Source: an uncultured Candidatus Hydrogenedens sp. (GTDB lineage Bacteria > Desulfobacterota_D > UBA1144). Taken from it: a DNA stretch of 64,000 nucleotides. Under the pieces are notes generated by a model. That model ran no database searches, was not told where the DNA came from, and saw nothing but the letters and a program-made list of their open reading frames with translations. Position numbers and translations under genes: made by a program. Each line of letters begins with the position of its first letter. Position 1 is the first letter of the stretch. Of this stretch, positions 33,397-43,356 are shown one piece after another. Location: assembly GCA_902609885.1 (NCBI GenBank), contig CACLTT010000001.1:62001-126000 (forward strand), read 5' to 3'.

Positions 33397-34987
33397 TTAC
33401 AATAATTTTCTCGTTTTGATCCTTCAAATTTTTATTTGTAGGCCAAAAACATTCAGGAATATATTTTATTATATCTCTAGCTAATATACCTCTATTATAT
33501 TTTTTGCTCCTAACAATATCCCCCGCTTTACCATGCGCATATACACCCAAGATTGCAGAATTTATTGTTGAATAATTTTGAGCTGTAAGACTTCCAATGA
33601 TTCCAGATAAAGAATCACCCATACCGCCTGTTGCCATACCTTCATTTCCAGATCCATTTATATATATTTCTCCTTTTATGCCGGAGGTTATTGTACGAAA
33701 TCCTTTTAATACAGTTACAACATGATTTTTTTTCGAAAATGATCTTGCAACTGATATTCTATTGTTTTGAATCTCAGAAATTTTTGTTTTTATCAATCTA
33801 CTCATTTCTCCAGGATGAGGAGTGATTATTATGTTTTTTTTATGTTTTTTTAAAAGGGATATATCTTCATCTAAACAATTTAAAGCATCTGCATCTATAA
33901 TAAACTTACAATCAAAATTTTTAACAAGTTCAAAAATAAGTTTTTTAAATTTTTTTGAATTTCCCATACCAGGTCCTATTAGAATAGAAGTTGGTTTTTT
34001 TGTTAATTTTTTCTTTAAATTTTCAATAAAACTATTATCATCAAAAGTTTTTCCATCTTTTTTATTAGGCATATCAATTATTATTGCTTCTGGAACATTC
34101 TTCTTTAGAATAGGAGATATACATTCGGGTATGCAAATACTAACAAGCCCACAACCAGATCTATATGCAGAAAGTCCAGCAATAGTTACAGCGCCTGGCA
34201 TATTCTTAGAGCCCCCAATAATCAGGAGATGCCCATGACTTCCTTTATTAGATGATTTTTTTCTTTTCAATAAATTTTTTGAAAAAAAATCATGATCGAT
34301 ATAGTAGTGACTAGTCTTTAGAAATATTTCTTTTGGTGTCCCAAGATTTATTACATGGATTTTTTTTGATTTTTGGTAACCTGGGTCATTAATTAATCCA
34401 ACCTTTGCAATATCATAAGTAATGGTTAAGTCAGACTTTATACAAATACCTAACTCCATACCAGAAGTTGCGCATTGACCTGATGGAATATCTAAGGAGC
34501 ATATTTTTCTTTTTGAATTGTTTATGAATTTAATTATTTTGAATATATTTGAATTTGATTTAATTTTTCTGTTTAGTCCAATACCAAAAATTCCATCAAC
34601 AATTAAATCATAATTTTGAAGTTTTGAATTAGAGATTTTTTTAATAAAATTAGTTTTAATTCTTTTTAAAACTCTTAAATTTATATTTAGTTCAGGTGAA
34701 TTACTTTTATTACTATTTATTAAAAAAATATCAACTTTTATTCCACTGATTTGCAAGTGCCTCGCAACAACTGCAGCATCCCCCCCATTATTTCCATTTC
34801 CAATAATTATTAAGACGTTTGATAATTTAAAGTTTTTTTTTATAACTTCGGATGATTTAAGACCAGCAATTTCCATTCTTATCAGTGAACTTATTTTATA
34901 TTTTGAACTGATATTTTTATCTATCATTTTTGCTTCATTTGAATCAGCGATATTCATATTGAAATCATAAACCATTGAAAATTGCAT
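33389..34987 (-). CDS. nnr: bifunctional NAD(P)HX epimerase/dehydratase
   Basis: A 532-residue fusion. The N-terminal YjeF_N epimerase domain (about 1-220) shows GNGNNGGDAAVVARHL near 65; the C-terminal YjeF_C/CARKD dehydratase domain (about 230-520) shows GGSKNMPGA, then ADALN near 375, TPHPGEMSRL near 398 and the terminal GSGNEGMATGGMGD motif near 452. Together they repair hydrated NAD(P)H. First gene of the nnr-tsaE-lysC-cimA series. Confidence 0.95.
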   Translation of the reverse strand: MQFSMVYDFNMNIADSNEAKMIDKNISSKYKISSLIRMEIAGLKSSEVIKKNFKLSNVLIIIGNGNNGGDAAVVARHLQISGIKVDIFLINSNKSNSPELNINLRVLKRIKTNFIKKISNSKLQNYDLIVDGIFGIGLNRKIKSNSNIFKIIKFINNSKRKICSLDIPSGQCATSGMELGICIKSDLTITYDIAKVGLINDPGYQKSKKIHVINLGTPKEIFLKTSHYYIDHDFFSKNLLKRKKSSNKGSHGHLLIIGGSKNMPGAVTIAGLSAYRSGCGLVSICIPECISPILKKNVPEAIIIDMPNKKDGKTFDDNSFIENLKKKLTKKPTSILIGPGMGNSKKFKKLIFELVKNFDCKFIIDADALNCLDEDISLLKKHKKNIIITPHPGEMSRLIKTKISEIQNNRISVARSFSKKNHVVTVLKGFRTITSGIKGEIYINGSGNEGMATGGMGDSLSGIIGSLTAQNYSTINSAILGVYAHGKAGDIVRSKKYNRGILARDIIKYIPECFWPTNKNLKDQNEKIIVNE

Positions 34988-35096
34988 TCCAATAGGAAAA
35001 TTAAATAATTAACTTAAAAATCATTAAAAAATTAAATAGTATTGTTATTAGTAAATTTTATTTAATGTAGTAATATTCAATATATTAGATAATTAT

Positions 35097-36074
35097 ATGT
35101 TAGATAGAAATAAAACATTTTTGGAGTCTTTAAACTTTTCTGCATTAGGTTTTTCGAAATTCCTGAAAACTAAAATAAGTGGTGCACCCAAGTTGGTTAA
35201 TTTGGAAGTTACAAAATTATGTAATGCTAGATGCGATTTTTGTGACTATTGGCAAACAAGAAATGAGGAAAGGCTAAAAGATTATTCTGATTTAATAAAA
35301 AAAATAGATCCTCTTGTTGTAATGGTCACAGGCGGTGAGCCTATGTTGAGAAAAGATATTGTTGAAATTATAAGACAAATTAAATCAGCATCTTTCTTTA
35401 CTTATACCGGCATTATAACGAAAGGAGATCTATTAAATATCGATAAAGCTAGAAAACTTTATGATGCAAAAATTGATCAAATTGCAATTTCCTTAGACTT
35501 TTTAGGGGATAGGCATTCAGAAAATCGAGGTGTTAAGGGGTTATGGAATCATATTTCAGAATTGATTCCAGAAATTTCTAATAAACTAAAGAAAACAATT
35601 TCGATTAATTCAATAATTATGGATGATAATCTTGATGAAATTGTTGCTATGGCAAAACAAGCTAGGGACTGGAGAGCAAATATCTCTTTTAGCTCTTACT
35701 CTGTTATGAAATCTAATAATGATAGCCATTTTGTTAAAGAAGAAACACAAAAAGTAAAAAATGTTATTAACGAACTGATCGCTCTCAAACGTGAGTGGAA
35801 GGATACTATTGTATCTAGCGAATATTACTTAAAGCAAATTCCAGAGTTCTTTCAAAAAGGTTATGGACCAAGCTGTAATGCTGGACATTCCTTCTTAACT
35901 GTTACGCCTGATGGATATATAAAAAGATGTTCTGAAATGCCGGCAGTATGTCATTATAAAGATTTTAGTCCGGGTTTCTTTAATAAAACTGATTGTAAGA
36001 CCTGTTGGTTTGGATGTAGGGGTGAAACTCAAGCCCCTATACTAGAAAAAGGAAAAGAGCTCATTGGTCTTTAG
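35097..36074 (+). CDS. radical SAM protein with SPASM-like C-terminus
   Basis: A 325-residue radical SAM enzyme. The [4Fe-4S] motif is C42-x3-C46-x2-C49, followed by TGGEPML near 77 and LDFLGDRH near 139. The C-terminus carries extra cysteines in a pattern CNAGHSFLTVTPDG, RCSE, AVCHY and CKTCWFGC, as in SPASM-type auxiliary-cluster proteins. Such enzymes modify peptides or small metabolites, but no peptide substrate gene is evident nearby. Convergent with cysS (14-base overlap). Confidence 0.85.
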   Translation: MLDRNKTFLESLNFSALGFSKFLKTKISGAPKLVNLEVTKLCNARCDFCDYWQTRNEERLKDYSDLIKKIDPLVVMVTGGEPMLRKDIVEIIRQIKSASFFTYTGIITKGDLLNIDKARKLYDAKIDQIAISLDFLGDRHSENRGVKGLWNHISELIPEISNKLKKTISINSIIMDDNLDEIVAMAKQARDWRANISFSSYSVMKSNNDSHFVKEETQKVKNVINELIALKREWKDTIVSSEYYLKQIPEFFQKGYGPSCNAGHSFLTVTPDGYIKRCSEMPAVCHYKDFSPGFFNKTDCKTCWFGCRGETQAPILEKGKELIGL

Positions 36075-37416
36075 GTTCCCAGGTAGTAGAATCTTTTTTA
36101 TCGACTAAAATAAAACCTAACTTTTCTGCCTTATCTCTTAGTTCATCTGCAAGTTTCCAATTTTTTTCTTTTCTAGCTAAATTTCTTTTATCAATAATCT
36201 CCAATATGATTTCATCATCCTCAGGCTCTTCTTTGATTGTAAAAAGGTTCATCCATCCATTTATACCCATAACATTTTCAAATTCCTTTATTTCATCTAT
36301 ATTATTTATATTTATCTCTCCATCATTGACGCACTTAAAGAAGATCCCAAAAGCCTTTGCTGTATTAAAATCATCTAGCATCGCTTCCTTCCATAGTATA
36401 TTAAACTTTTTAATATTATTTTTATTTGGTGAATTTGTTCTAATTCTTTTTATAATTTTTTTTATACTTCTTTCAATTTCCATGAGTCTCTCCTCAGAAA
36501 GATCAACTGGCGTTCTATAATGGTGAGAAAGAAAAAAAATTCTTATTAGATTAAAGTCCCATCTTTCAAGCGCATCTCTAATGTTTATGATATTACCAAT
36601 TGATTTTGACATTTTCTCTTGATTTATATTTATCAAACCATTATGAAGCCAATAGTTTGCAAAATTCCCCTCATTAATACTCTCAGATTGAGCTATTTCA
36701 TTCTCATGATGTGGAAAAATCAGATCTCTTCCTCCTCCATGTATATCAAAATTTGAACCTAAATGATTACAGCTCATTACAGAACATTCAATGTGCCAGC
36801 CTGGTCTTCCTTTACCCCAAGGGCTATCCCACGATGGCTCATTATTTTTTACTTTTTTCCATAATGCGAAATCTAAATCGTTTTTTTTATTTGGATTAAA
36901 TTCTACTCTATGGTTTGTCAGCATTGAATCAATACTTTGATTAGATAACTTTCCATAGTTTTCAAATTTACTTATATTAAAATACACGTCTCCATTAGCT
37001 TCGTATGCAAAGCCCCTGTCAATTATTGATAATATTAAATTAATTATTCCATCAATATTATCTGAGACACACGGTTGAAAATCAGGTTCAATGCAACCCA
37101 AATCTTTCATATCTTTTATATATTCTTGTTTGTACTTTTCGGCAATCTCTTTAGAATCAACATCAAATTCAATAGCTTTACTAATTATTTTATCATCTAT
37201 ATCAGTAAAATTTTTAACATAAGTTACTTGATATCCAATATTTCTTAAAAATCTAACAATTACATCAAATACTATTGCAGATCTTGCATGACCCATATGA
37301 CTGCTTGAATACACAGTAGGCCCACAAACATAAATACCAACTTTTCCATCTTTTATTGGTTTAAATACTTCTTTTTTGTTTGTTAAAGAATTGTAGAGAC
37401 TTAGTTTATTTTCCAT
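36061..37416 (-). CDS. cysS: cysteinyl-tRNA synthetase
   Basis: A 451-residue class I synthetase. The N-terminal CGPTVYSSSHMGHA contains the zinc Cys and the HIGH-type motif (H40-H43); the later zinc ligands lie in ECSVM and HHENE regions, and KMSKS is near 267. The C-terminal DALR-type domain has ARKEKNWKLADELRD. It lies directly beside the enoyl reductase-like gene, whose stop and start codons abut. Confidence 0.97.
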   Translation of the reverse strand: MENKLSLYNSLTNKKEVFKPIKDGKVGIYVCGPTVYSSSHMGHARSAIVFDVIVRFLRNIGYQVTYVKNFTDIDDKIISKAIEFDVDSKEIAEKYKQEYIKDMKDLGCIEPDFQPCVSDNIDGIINLILSIIDRGFAYEANGDVYFNISKFENYGKLSNQSIDSMLTNHRVEFNPNKKNDLDFALWKKVKNNEPSWDSPWGKGRPGWHIECSVMSCNHLGSNFDIHGGGRDLIFPHHENEIAQSESINEGNFANYWLHNGLININQEKMSKSIGNIINIRDALERWDFNLIRIFFLSHHYRTPVDLSEERLMEIERSIKKIIKRIRTNSPNKNNIKKFNILWKEAMLDDFNTAKAFGIFFKCVNDGEININNIDEIKEFENVMGINGWMNLFTIKEEPEDDEIILEIIDKRNLARKEKNWKLADELRDKAEKLGFILVDKKDSTTWEPKDQ

Positions 37417-38220
37417 TTACGAAAGCTCTTCTCCACCGTCAATTCTTATGACATTGCCAGTTATCCAATCGGCACCTGGATGTGAAAGTGCAACTATGCT
37501 CCCAGAAATATCACCAGGAAGGGTTAGTCTTTTACTAGGATTAGCCTTTAAAGCCCCATCAACAATTTCTTTATTTCCTGGTATTTTTTCTAATGCAGGC
37601 GTAAGAGTTACTCCAGCACATAAAGAATTTGCTGTTATTCCTTCAGGAGCTAATTCAACAGCTATCTGTCTAATGTGAGATTCAAGTGCAGATTTCGCTG
37701 CTGATACAGGTCCATATGTAGGCCAAATTTTTCTACTACCCGCGCTAGACATTGCATAAATTCGAGCATTTTTGCTGAATAAGTCTCTCGAATATATATC
37801 TTGAGTCCAGTAAACTAATGAATTGGCCATTACATCTAAGGTCATTTCCATATTTTTTTGAGTTACATTTTGTTGAGAATCGTTTGATACATATGGCTTT
37901 AATGATCCAAAAGCTAAAGAGTGAAGTAAAATTTTAATTTTTTTATCGTCTTTACCAATTAATTCATATATTTCATCAAGACAGTCTTTCCTTTTTTGTT
38001 CATCTGCGGCATTTATATTATAGAATTTTGCCTTAGAGTCATTTTTTTCAATATGTTGAACAATTTCTTCAACGTTCTGCATTGTTCCTTTTCTATCAAG
38101 ATGAATACCAATAATATTGACGCCATATTCCGATAATTTTTTTGAAACTTCTCCACCGAATCCACTTGATGAGCCTAATATAAGAGCCCATTCATCCTTA
38201 AGCCAATTATTTATTTCCAT
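37417..38220 (-). CDS. enoyl-ACP reductase-type short-chain dehydrogenase (FabI/FabL-like)
   Basis: A 267-residue SDR with nucleotide loop GSSSGFGG (16-23) and catalytic Y169 and K176 spaced Y-x6-K, the spacing of enoyl-ACP reductases FabI and FabL rather than the usual Y-x3-K. It would reduce enoyl-ACP in fatty acid synthesis; other SDR roles are possible. I chose ATG 38220, which follows AAGGAAGG 5 bases upstream, over an ATG 6 codons earlier. It is upstream of cysS on the same strand. Confidence 0.75.
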   Translation of the reverse strand: MEINNWLKDEWALILGSSSGFGGEVSKKLSEYGVNIIGIHLDRKGTMQNVEEIVQHIEKNDSKAKFYNINAADEQKRKDCLDEIYELIGKDDKKIKILLHSLAFGSLKPYVSNDSQQNVTQKNMEMTLDVMANSLVYWTQDIYSRDLFSKNARIYAMSSAGSRKIWPTYGPVSAAKSALESHIRQIAVELAPEGITANSLCAGVTLTPALEKIPGNKEIVDGALKANPSKRLTLPGDISGSIVALSHPGADWITGNVIRIDGGEELS

Positions 38221-38294
38221 ATTACCTTCCTTAAACATTTTATAGAAAGTTTACGCATTAGGAGATCATATTCAAGGTATTATAAGTTAGAGAA

Positions 38295-39530
38295 ATGAAA
38301 AATATAATTGAAATAATAACAACTGGCGATGAAATCTTGTCAGGAATTACTCAGGATACAAACTTTTCTTGGTTGTGTGACTCAATATTTAAGTATGGAC
38401 TTAAGGTAAATTATCATCAATGCATTGGAGACAACCTTGAGCATTTAATAAATTCGCTTGAATTAGCTTCATCTAGATCCAATATAATAATTTTTACCGG
38501 TGGATTAGGACCAACAGATGATGACTTAACCAGGTTGGCTGCATCTAGATTTTTTAACAAGAAGCTTATACAAAATAAAAATTCAGAAAAAAAAATAAAG
38601 AATATTTTTAAAAAAAGAAAGCGAAAATATTCTAAAATTAACAAAAAGCAGTCTTTTTTTCCTGAGGGAAGCAAAATAATAGAGAACCCTTTTGGGACAG
38701 CTGATGGATTTTTAATTAAGAAAAAAAATAGTTCTTTTTATTTTTTTCCAGGTGTCCCCAAAGAGTTGAAAATTATGATTGAAAAATCATTGTTTAAAAA
38801 TCTTTATAAACTTATAAAATCATCAAAAAATTTTATGAAATCAGAAATGCTTAAAATATATGGATTACCCGAATCAGAAGTTGCAGAAATAATTGATGGA
38901 ATTAGTTCAATAAATACAGAAGTTGGTTATAGGCCAAGTAATTTTGAAATACACCTTAGACTAACATCATTTGGTAATACAAGTGAAAACGCATTATCAG
39001 AGTCAAAAAGATTTAAGACCAGGATTGAAAAGAGGCTGAAAAATTTTATTTTTTCTGATAAAGGTGAAACATTAGCCGAGGTAGTTTTTAAAAAATTATT
39101 GAGTAATAAAATTACAATATCTTTTGCAGAATCATGCACTGGTGGAATGATCTCAAATACTTTAACAGATATACCTGGTTCATCAAAAGTGTATGGTCTA
39201 GGATTAAATACATATAGTAACACTGCGAAAAATAAAATTTTAAATGTCCCGTTCAAATTGATAAATAAATATGGAGCTGTTAGTAGAGTGGTCGTGAGAT
39301 CGATGGTAAAAAATTTGATAAAATTATCAAGCTCTGATGTGGGCGTTGCAATATCGGGGATTGCTGGGCCTGGCGGAGGAACAGATGACAAACCTATAGG
39401 AACAGTATTTGTTGCTTATCTAATGAATAATAAAGTTATAACTAAGAAATATTTTTTTACTGGGACGCGAAAGACAGTTAAATTTAGAACCACTCTTGAA
39501 GTTTTTGATTTTTTGAGAAAAAACCTATAA
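38295..39530 (+). CDS. cinA: CinA family protein (nicotinamide nucleotide amidase domain)
   Basis: A 411-residue protein with an N-terminal molybdopterin-binding-like domain (TGDEILSG near 10, FTGGLGPTDDD near 72) and a C-terminal CinA/PncC amidase domain (SFAESCTGGMIS near 276, SGIAGPGGGTDDKPIGTVF near 354). The amidase deamidates NMN or pyridine nucleotides in pyridine nucleotide recycling. It directly precedes recA, an arrangement found in several bacteria. Confidence 0.93.
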   Translation: MKNIIEIITTGDEILSGITQDTNFSWLCDSIFKYGLKVNYHQCIGDNLEHLINSLELASSRSNIIIFTGGLGPTDDDLTRLAASRFFNKKLIQNKNSEKKIKNIFKKRKRKYSKINKKQSFFPEGSKIIENPFGTADGFLIKKKNSSFYFFPGVPKELKIMIEKSLFKNLYKLIKSSKNFMKSEMLKIYGLPESEVAEIIDGISSINTEVGYRPSNFEIHLRLTSFGNTSENALSESKRFKTRIEKRLKNFIFSDKGETLAEVVFKKLLSNKITISFAESCTGGMISNTLTDIPGSSKVYGLGLNTYSNTAKNKILNVPFKLINKYGAVSRVVVRSMVKNLIKLSSSDVGVAISGIAGPGGGTDDKPIGTVFVAYLMNNKVITKKYFFTGTRKTVKFRTTLEVFDFLRKNL

Positions 39531-39588
39531 TAAAATAATATGGAAACAATCCTTTAAATCCTGTATATTACAAAAATAGGAGAATTAA

Positions 39589-40614
39589 TTGGCGGAAACT
39601 AAAAAAAGTACAGATCAAATAGATGATTCTAAGGATAAACTCAAAGCTATAGAGTCGACAATTTCTTCAATTGAAAAGCAATTTGGGAAAGGATCGATAA
39701 TGAGGTTAGATGGTGATACTGTGAAGGATGTTGTATCAATCTCAACCGGTTCAATATGTATTGATAGTGCACTTGGGGTAGGTGGATTTCCAAGAGGAAG
39801 AATCATTGAGATATATGGCCCAGAGGCTTCTGGAAAAACTACTTTAGCTTTACACGCGATAGCTGAGACCCAAGAAAATGGAGGAGTAACAGCTTTTGTT
39901 GATGCAGAACATGCATTTGACCCATCATATGCAAAAGGTATAGGTATAAAAAATGAAGAACTATTAATTTCTCAACCTGATTATGGCGAACAAGCACTTG
40001 AAATAGTTGATCAACTCGTACGAAGTTCTGCAGTCGATATGGTCGTAGTTGACTCTGTCGCAGCGCTGACTCCTAAATCTGAGTTAGATGGAGAAATGGG
40101 TGATACTCATGTCGGTTTACAAGCAAGATTGATGTCTCAAGCTTTAAGAAAAATCACTGCTACTGTTTCAAGATCTAAATGTACGGTAATATTCATAAAC
40201 CAACTTAGAATGAAAATTGGTGTTCCTTCTTATATGAGTCCAGAGACAACTACTGGGGGTAATGCTTTAAAATTTTATTCCTCAGTAAGGCTTGATGTTA
40301 GAAGAATAGCATCTATTAAAACTCCTGATAGTGTTGTGGGAAACAGGGTTAGAGTCAAAGTAGTTAAAAATAAAGTTGCCCCACCATTCAAAGAGGCTGA
40401 AGTTGACATAATTTTTGGAAAAGGTATTTCTAAGTTAGGCGAGCTTATTGATCTCGGAGTTGAATTAGGTTTCGTTGAAAAGGCTGGTGCTTGGTATTCA
40501 TATTCTGGCGAAAGGATCGGACAAGGTCGTGAAAATTCGCAGAAGTTCTTGGTTGAAAATCCTGATATGAAAAACAAATTAGAAAATGAGATTAAATCTA
40601 CTATTAACAAATAA
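39589..40614 (+). CDS. recA: recombinase RecA
   Basis: A 341-residue RecA. Walker [10 protein letters not shown] is at 77-85, followed by the VDAEHAFDP region, [14 protein letters not shown], and the conserved loop [10 protein letters not shown]. Strand exchange and LexA coprotease function are expected. The start is TTG at 39589-39591 with AGGAG 7 bases upstream. I see no convincing LexA box. The tsaB ATG follows the TAA without spacing. Confidence 0.98.
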   Translation: MAETKKSTDQIDDSKDKLKAIESTISSIEKQFGKGSIMRLDGDTVKDVVSISTGSICIDSALGVGGFPRGRIIEIYGPEASGKTTLALHAIAETQENGGVTAFVDAEHAFDPSYAKGIGIKNEELLISQPDYGEQALEIVDQLVRSSAVDMVVVDSVAALTPKSELDGEMGDTHVGLQARLMSQALRKITATVSRSKCTVIFINQLRMKIGVPSYMSPETTTGGNALKFYSSVRLDVRRIASIKTPDSVVGNRVRVKVVKNKVAPPFKEAEVDIIFGKGISKLGELIDLGVELGFVEKAGAWYSYSGERIGQGRENSQKFLVENPDMKNKLENEIKSTINK

Positions 40615-41247
40615 ATGATTTCTTTATCATTAGATACATGTAATAAAAAAACAAGTATATGTCTTAAAAAGAATGATTACTATTTAACTGAAACTATTGA
40701 TTCTGACACCCCGAACCATTGTGAAATATTGGTACCTATGATTCAAAAAATTTTACAATCAAACAAAAATAATATTTCTGATATTGATGAAGTAAGAGTT
40801 AACACAGGCCCTGGTAATTTAGTTTCACTTAGAATAGGGATTACGGTTGCTAATATTTTATCAAAATCTCTAAAAATTCCTATTATAGGGATTCCTTCAT
40901 TTTATGCACATAATGGTTGCAATGATATTTATGATCATTCTGTCATAATTGCAATAAATATTAGGAATGGATTATATGCATATGCTGAATTTGATTCTAA
41001 TTCTATGAAAATTTTAGATTATAGTTTTAAATCAGATCAAGATAAAATAAATAAAATAATATCTAGAAATCATAAATTAATTTCTGATTCACTAATTGAT
41101 GATTTCTTAGTCTCAAAAGGTTTTTGTCAGAATGATATTTCAGCATATAATATTGCAAAGCTTGAAACATCAAATTTGATGAATCTATTACAGAAAAGCA
41201 TTCCAATAAGACCAATTAATGAATATTCATTTGTAGTCAATAACTAA
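40615..41247 (+). CDS. tsaB: tRNA threonylcarbamoyladenosine protein TsaB
   Basis: A 210-residue inactive-ASKHA partner of TsaD in t6A synthesis. It has LSLDTCNKKTSICL at the N-terminus, VNTGPGNLVSLRIGI near 63-77, and a GIPSFYAH stretch near 97. It starts directly after the recA stop codon, which suggests coupled translation. With TsaE and the TsaC-like gene, three t6A components are present in the window; TsaD is not. Confidence 0.88.
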   Translation: MISLSLDTCNKKTSICLKKNDYYLTETIDSDTPNHCEILVPMIQKILQSNKNNISDIDEVRVNTGPGNLVSLRIGITVANILSKSLKIPIIGIPSFYAHNGCNDIYDHSVIIAINIRNGLYAYAEFDSNSMKILDYSFKSDQDKINKIISRNHKLISDSLIDDFLVSKGFCQNDISAYNIAKLETSNLMNLLQKSIPIRPINEYSFVVNN

Positions 41248-41255
41248 TTTTAATA

Positions 41256-41261
41256 TATAAT
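41256..41261 (+). promoter_or_regulatory. TATAAT box 7 bases before the ilvB homologue (leaderless promoter candidate)
   Basis: A perfect -10 hexamer ends 7 bases before ATG 41269; no Shine-Dalgarno sequence is present. Confidence 0.45.
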
Positions 41262-41268
41262 AAAACGA

Positions 41269-42810
41269 ATGAAAAAGTTTCTAGGCGCAGAACTATTTTT
41301 TGAGACTTTGTACAAGTTGGGGATCAAGACTATTTTTGGCTTGCCTGGAGGTTATGTATTAAAGATTTATGATGTAATGCCATCATATGCAAAAAAAATT
41401 AATCATATATTAACAAGACATGAGCAAGCAGCAACTCATATGGCAGATGGTTTTTCAAGAGCTAGTGGTTTACCTGGGATTATTCTATGTACATCAGGGC
41501 CTGCTGCGACAAATACAATAACAGGAATCTCAACAGCTTATGCTGATTCAGTACCTGTATTGATTTTTACTGGTCAAGTCCCTACGCCTTTTTTGGGTAG
41601 TGATGCATTTCAGGAAGCGGATCATATTGGAATAACTAGAACATGCACTAAACATAATACTCTTGTTAGAAAAACAATTGATTTACCTAAAGCGATTGCT
41701 GAAGCTCTTTATATATCAAACACTGGAAGAAAAGGACCAGTTTTGGTTGATATGCCCAAGGACGTAATAATAGGTGAAAGCACTTTTAATTTTCCAAAAA
41801 GTGTAAAAATAAGTAGTTACGATGACAATATAAGCTTAAAAAATACTGAATATAAAAATTTTATTAATGCTTTTAAAATCTCAAAAAAACCTTTGTTTAT
41901 TTTAGGAAGAGGTGCATGCTCATCTGACTCTCAAAAACATATGAGAAAAATACTTAAAAAATTCAAATCTCCTGCACTAACATCAATTCTTGCGTTAGGG
42001 CTGATAAGTGGATCAGAATATGACTGTGGTGTTTTAGACTATGATAGTTCTTCAATATCAAAAAATCTTATTGAAGAATCAGATTTAATCATCTCAATCG
42101 GTTGTGATTTGTCAAAAATTATCAATATTAAAAAATTGCAAAATAAATTACTAGCTAATATTAATATAGATAAAGTGGATTTAAATGTATTGAATGGGAG
42201 TGATATTAATTTACATTCAGATTCAGGTGAATTCATGAAAATGCTATCTGATGAAAATCAAATTGATTTTGATTGGACTGATAACGAAATAAGTGAAATC
42301 AGAAATAATTATAAAATAAATATTAAAAAAGAAATTGATTCAAATAAAAAAGCAAAGATATTTTCTTTAATTTCTCGTATTTGTCCGAAAGATACAATTT
42401 ACTGTTCAGATTTTAGTTATGATGAAGTTAATTTGCAAAAGTTTCTAGAAATTTCTGATTATAAAAATAATTTAATGTCTGGTGGAAATGGCACACCAGG
42501 ATATGGGTTTCCAGCAGCAATTGGTGCAACCTTTTCAAGGCCAAAATCTAAAGTTGTATCAATCTCATCAGGTAAAAATTTCCAATTTAATATGCAAGAA
42601 ATGATAGTTGCCGTTGAGCAGAAAATTAACTTATCAATAGTTGTAATAAATGATTCGAGTGATGAAAAATATCCTGGACCTAATTATAAACTTTTAGCGG
42701 AATCATTTAATGTTAGAGCCACTAGGACAAATATATCAACCCTCCTTGAGAAAGATTTAAAAAAGTTTCTCGACTATAAAGGTGTAACTTTGATCGAAAT
42801 TCTAATTTGA
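41269..42810 (+). CDS. ilvB: acetolactate synthase large-subunit homologue with degenerate ThDP/metal motif
   Basis: A 513-residue IlvB homologue (usual length 560-590). The N-terminal half is orthodox: LPGGY, catalytic E52 in HEQAA, the GSDAFQEADHIGITR region and GRKGPVLVDMPKD. The C-terminal motif is not: GDGSFQMN is replaced by SGKNFQFN, with S434-G435-K436 where GDG should be; the expected NN is N461-D462; and the following GMVRQWQ segment is missing. The Asp that holds the metal is therefore lost. The gene still heads an ilvB-ilvN-ilvC operon, so it may be non-catalytic, altered, or dependent on a partner. Confidence 0.85.
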   Translation: MKKFLGAELFFETLYKLGIKTIFGLPGGYVLKIYDVMPSYAKKINHILTRHEQAATHMADGFSRASGLPGIILCTSGPAATNTITGISTAYADSVPVLIFTGQVPTPFLGSDAFQEADHIGITRTCTKHNTLVRKTIDLPKAIAEALYISNTGRKGPVLVDMPKDVIIGESTFNFPKSVKISSYDDNISLKNTEYKNFINAFKISKKPLFILGRGACSSDSQKHMRKILKKFKSPALTSILALGLISGSEYDCGVLDYDSSSISKNLIEESDLIISIGCDLSKIINIKKLQNKLLANINIDKVDLNVLNGSDINLHSDSGEFMKMLSDENQIDFDWTDNEISEIRNNYKINIKKEIDSNKKAKIFSLISRICPKDTIYCSDFSYDEVNLQKFLEISDYKNNLMSGGNGTPGYGFPAAIGATFSRPKSKVVSISSGKNFQFNMQEMIVAVEQKINLSIVVINDSSDEKYPGPNYKLLAESFNVRATRTNISTLLEKDLKKFLDYKGVTLIEILI

Positions 42811-42860
42811 TTCATATATAATGATTAAATTAGATTAATTTATTATATGGAGTTGTAATA

Positions 42861-43340
42861 TTGAGACATGTAATATCAATACTAGTAGATAATGAGCCAG
42901 GCGTTTTAGCTCGTATAGCAGGTTTGTTTACTGCGAGAGGATTCAACATTGAAAGTCTTTGTGTTGCTGAAACCGAAAAAAAATCACTATCTAGACTTAC
43001 ATTAGTTACTTCTGGTGATGATTGGATAATCGAACAAATAATTAAACGTTTTGAGAATATGATTAACGTTATTAAGGTTGATGATTTTAAAGAAACTGAA
43101 AGTTTGCAGCGAGAACTTTTGATTGCAAGAGTGACTCCAACTTCAAAAACTAGGTCAGAGGTTTTAAGAGTGGCTGATATTTTTCGTGCGAAAGTTGTTG
43201 ATGTAGGTACAAAATCATATGCACTTGAAATTACTGGAAGTAAAGATAAGTTGGAGGCTTTTGTAGAAATACTTAGGCCACTTGGTTTAAAAGAGATTAA
43301 CAGAACAGGTTTAATATCACTGAAAAGAGAAAAAAATTAA
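42861..43340 (+). CDS. ilvN: acetolactate synthase small (regulatory) subunit
   Basis: A 159-residue regulatory subunit with the N-terminal ACT domain beginning RHVISILVDNEPGVLARIAGLF and a C-terminal domain with ELLIARV and EITGSKDKLEAF. It activates the catalytic subunit and gives valine feedback. The start is TTG at 42861-42863, with GGAG 9 bases upstream. Its intactness contrasts with the degenerate ilvB in front of it. Confidence 0.95.
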   Translation: MRHVISILVDNEPGVLARIAGLFTARGFNIESLCVAETEKKSLSRLTLVTSGDDWIIEQIIKRFENMINVIKVDDFKETESLQRELLIARVTPTSKTRSEVLRVADIFRAKVVDVGTKSYALEITGSKDKLEAFVEILRPLGLKEINRTGLISLKREKN

Positions 43341-43356
43341 TTTTATGGAGTAGTAT

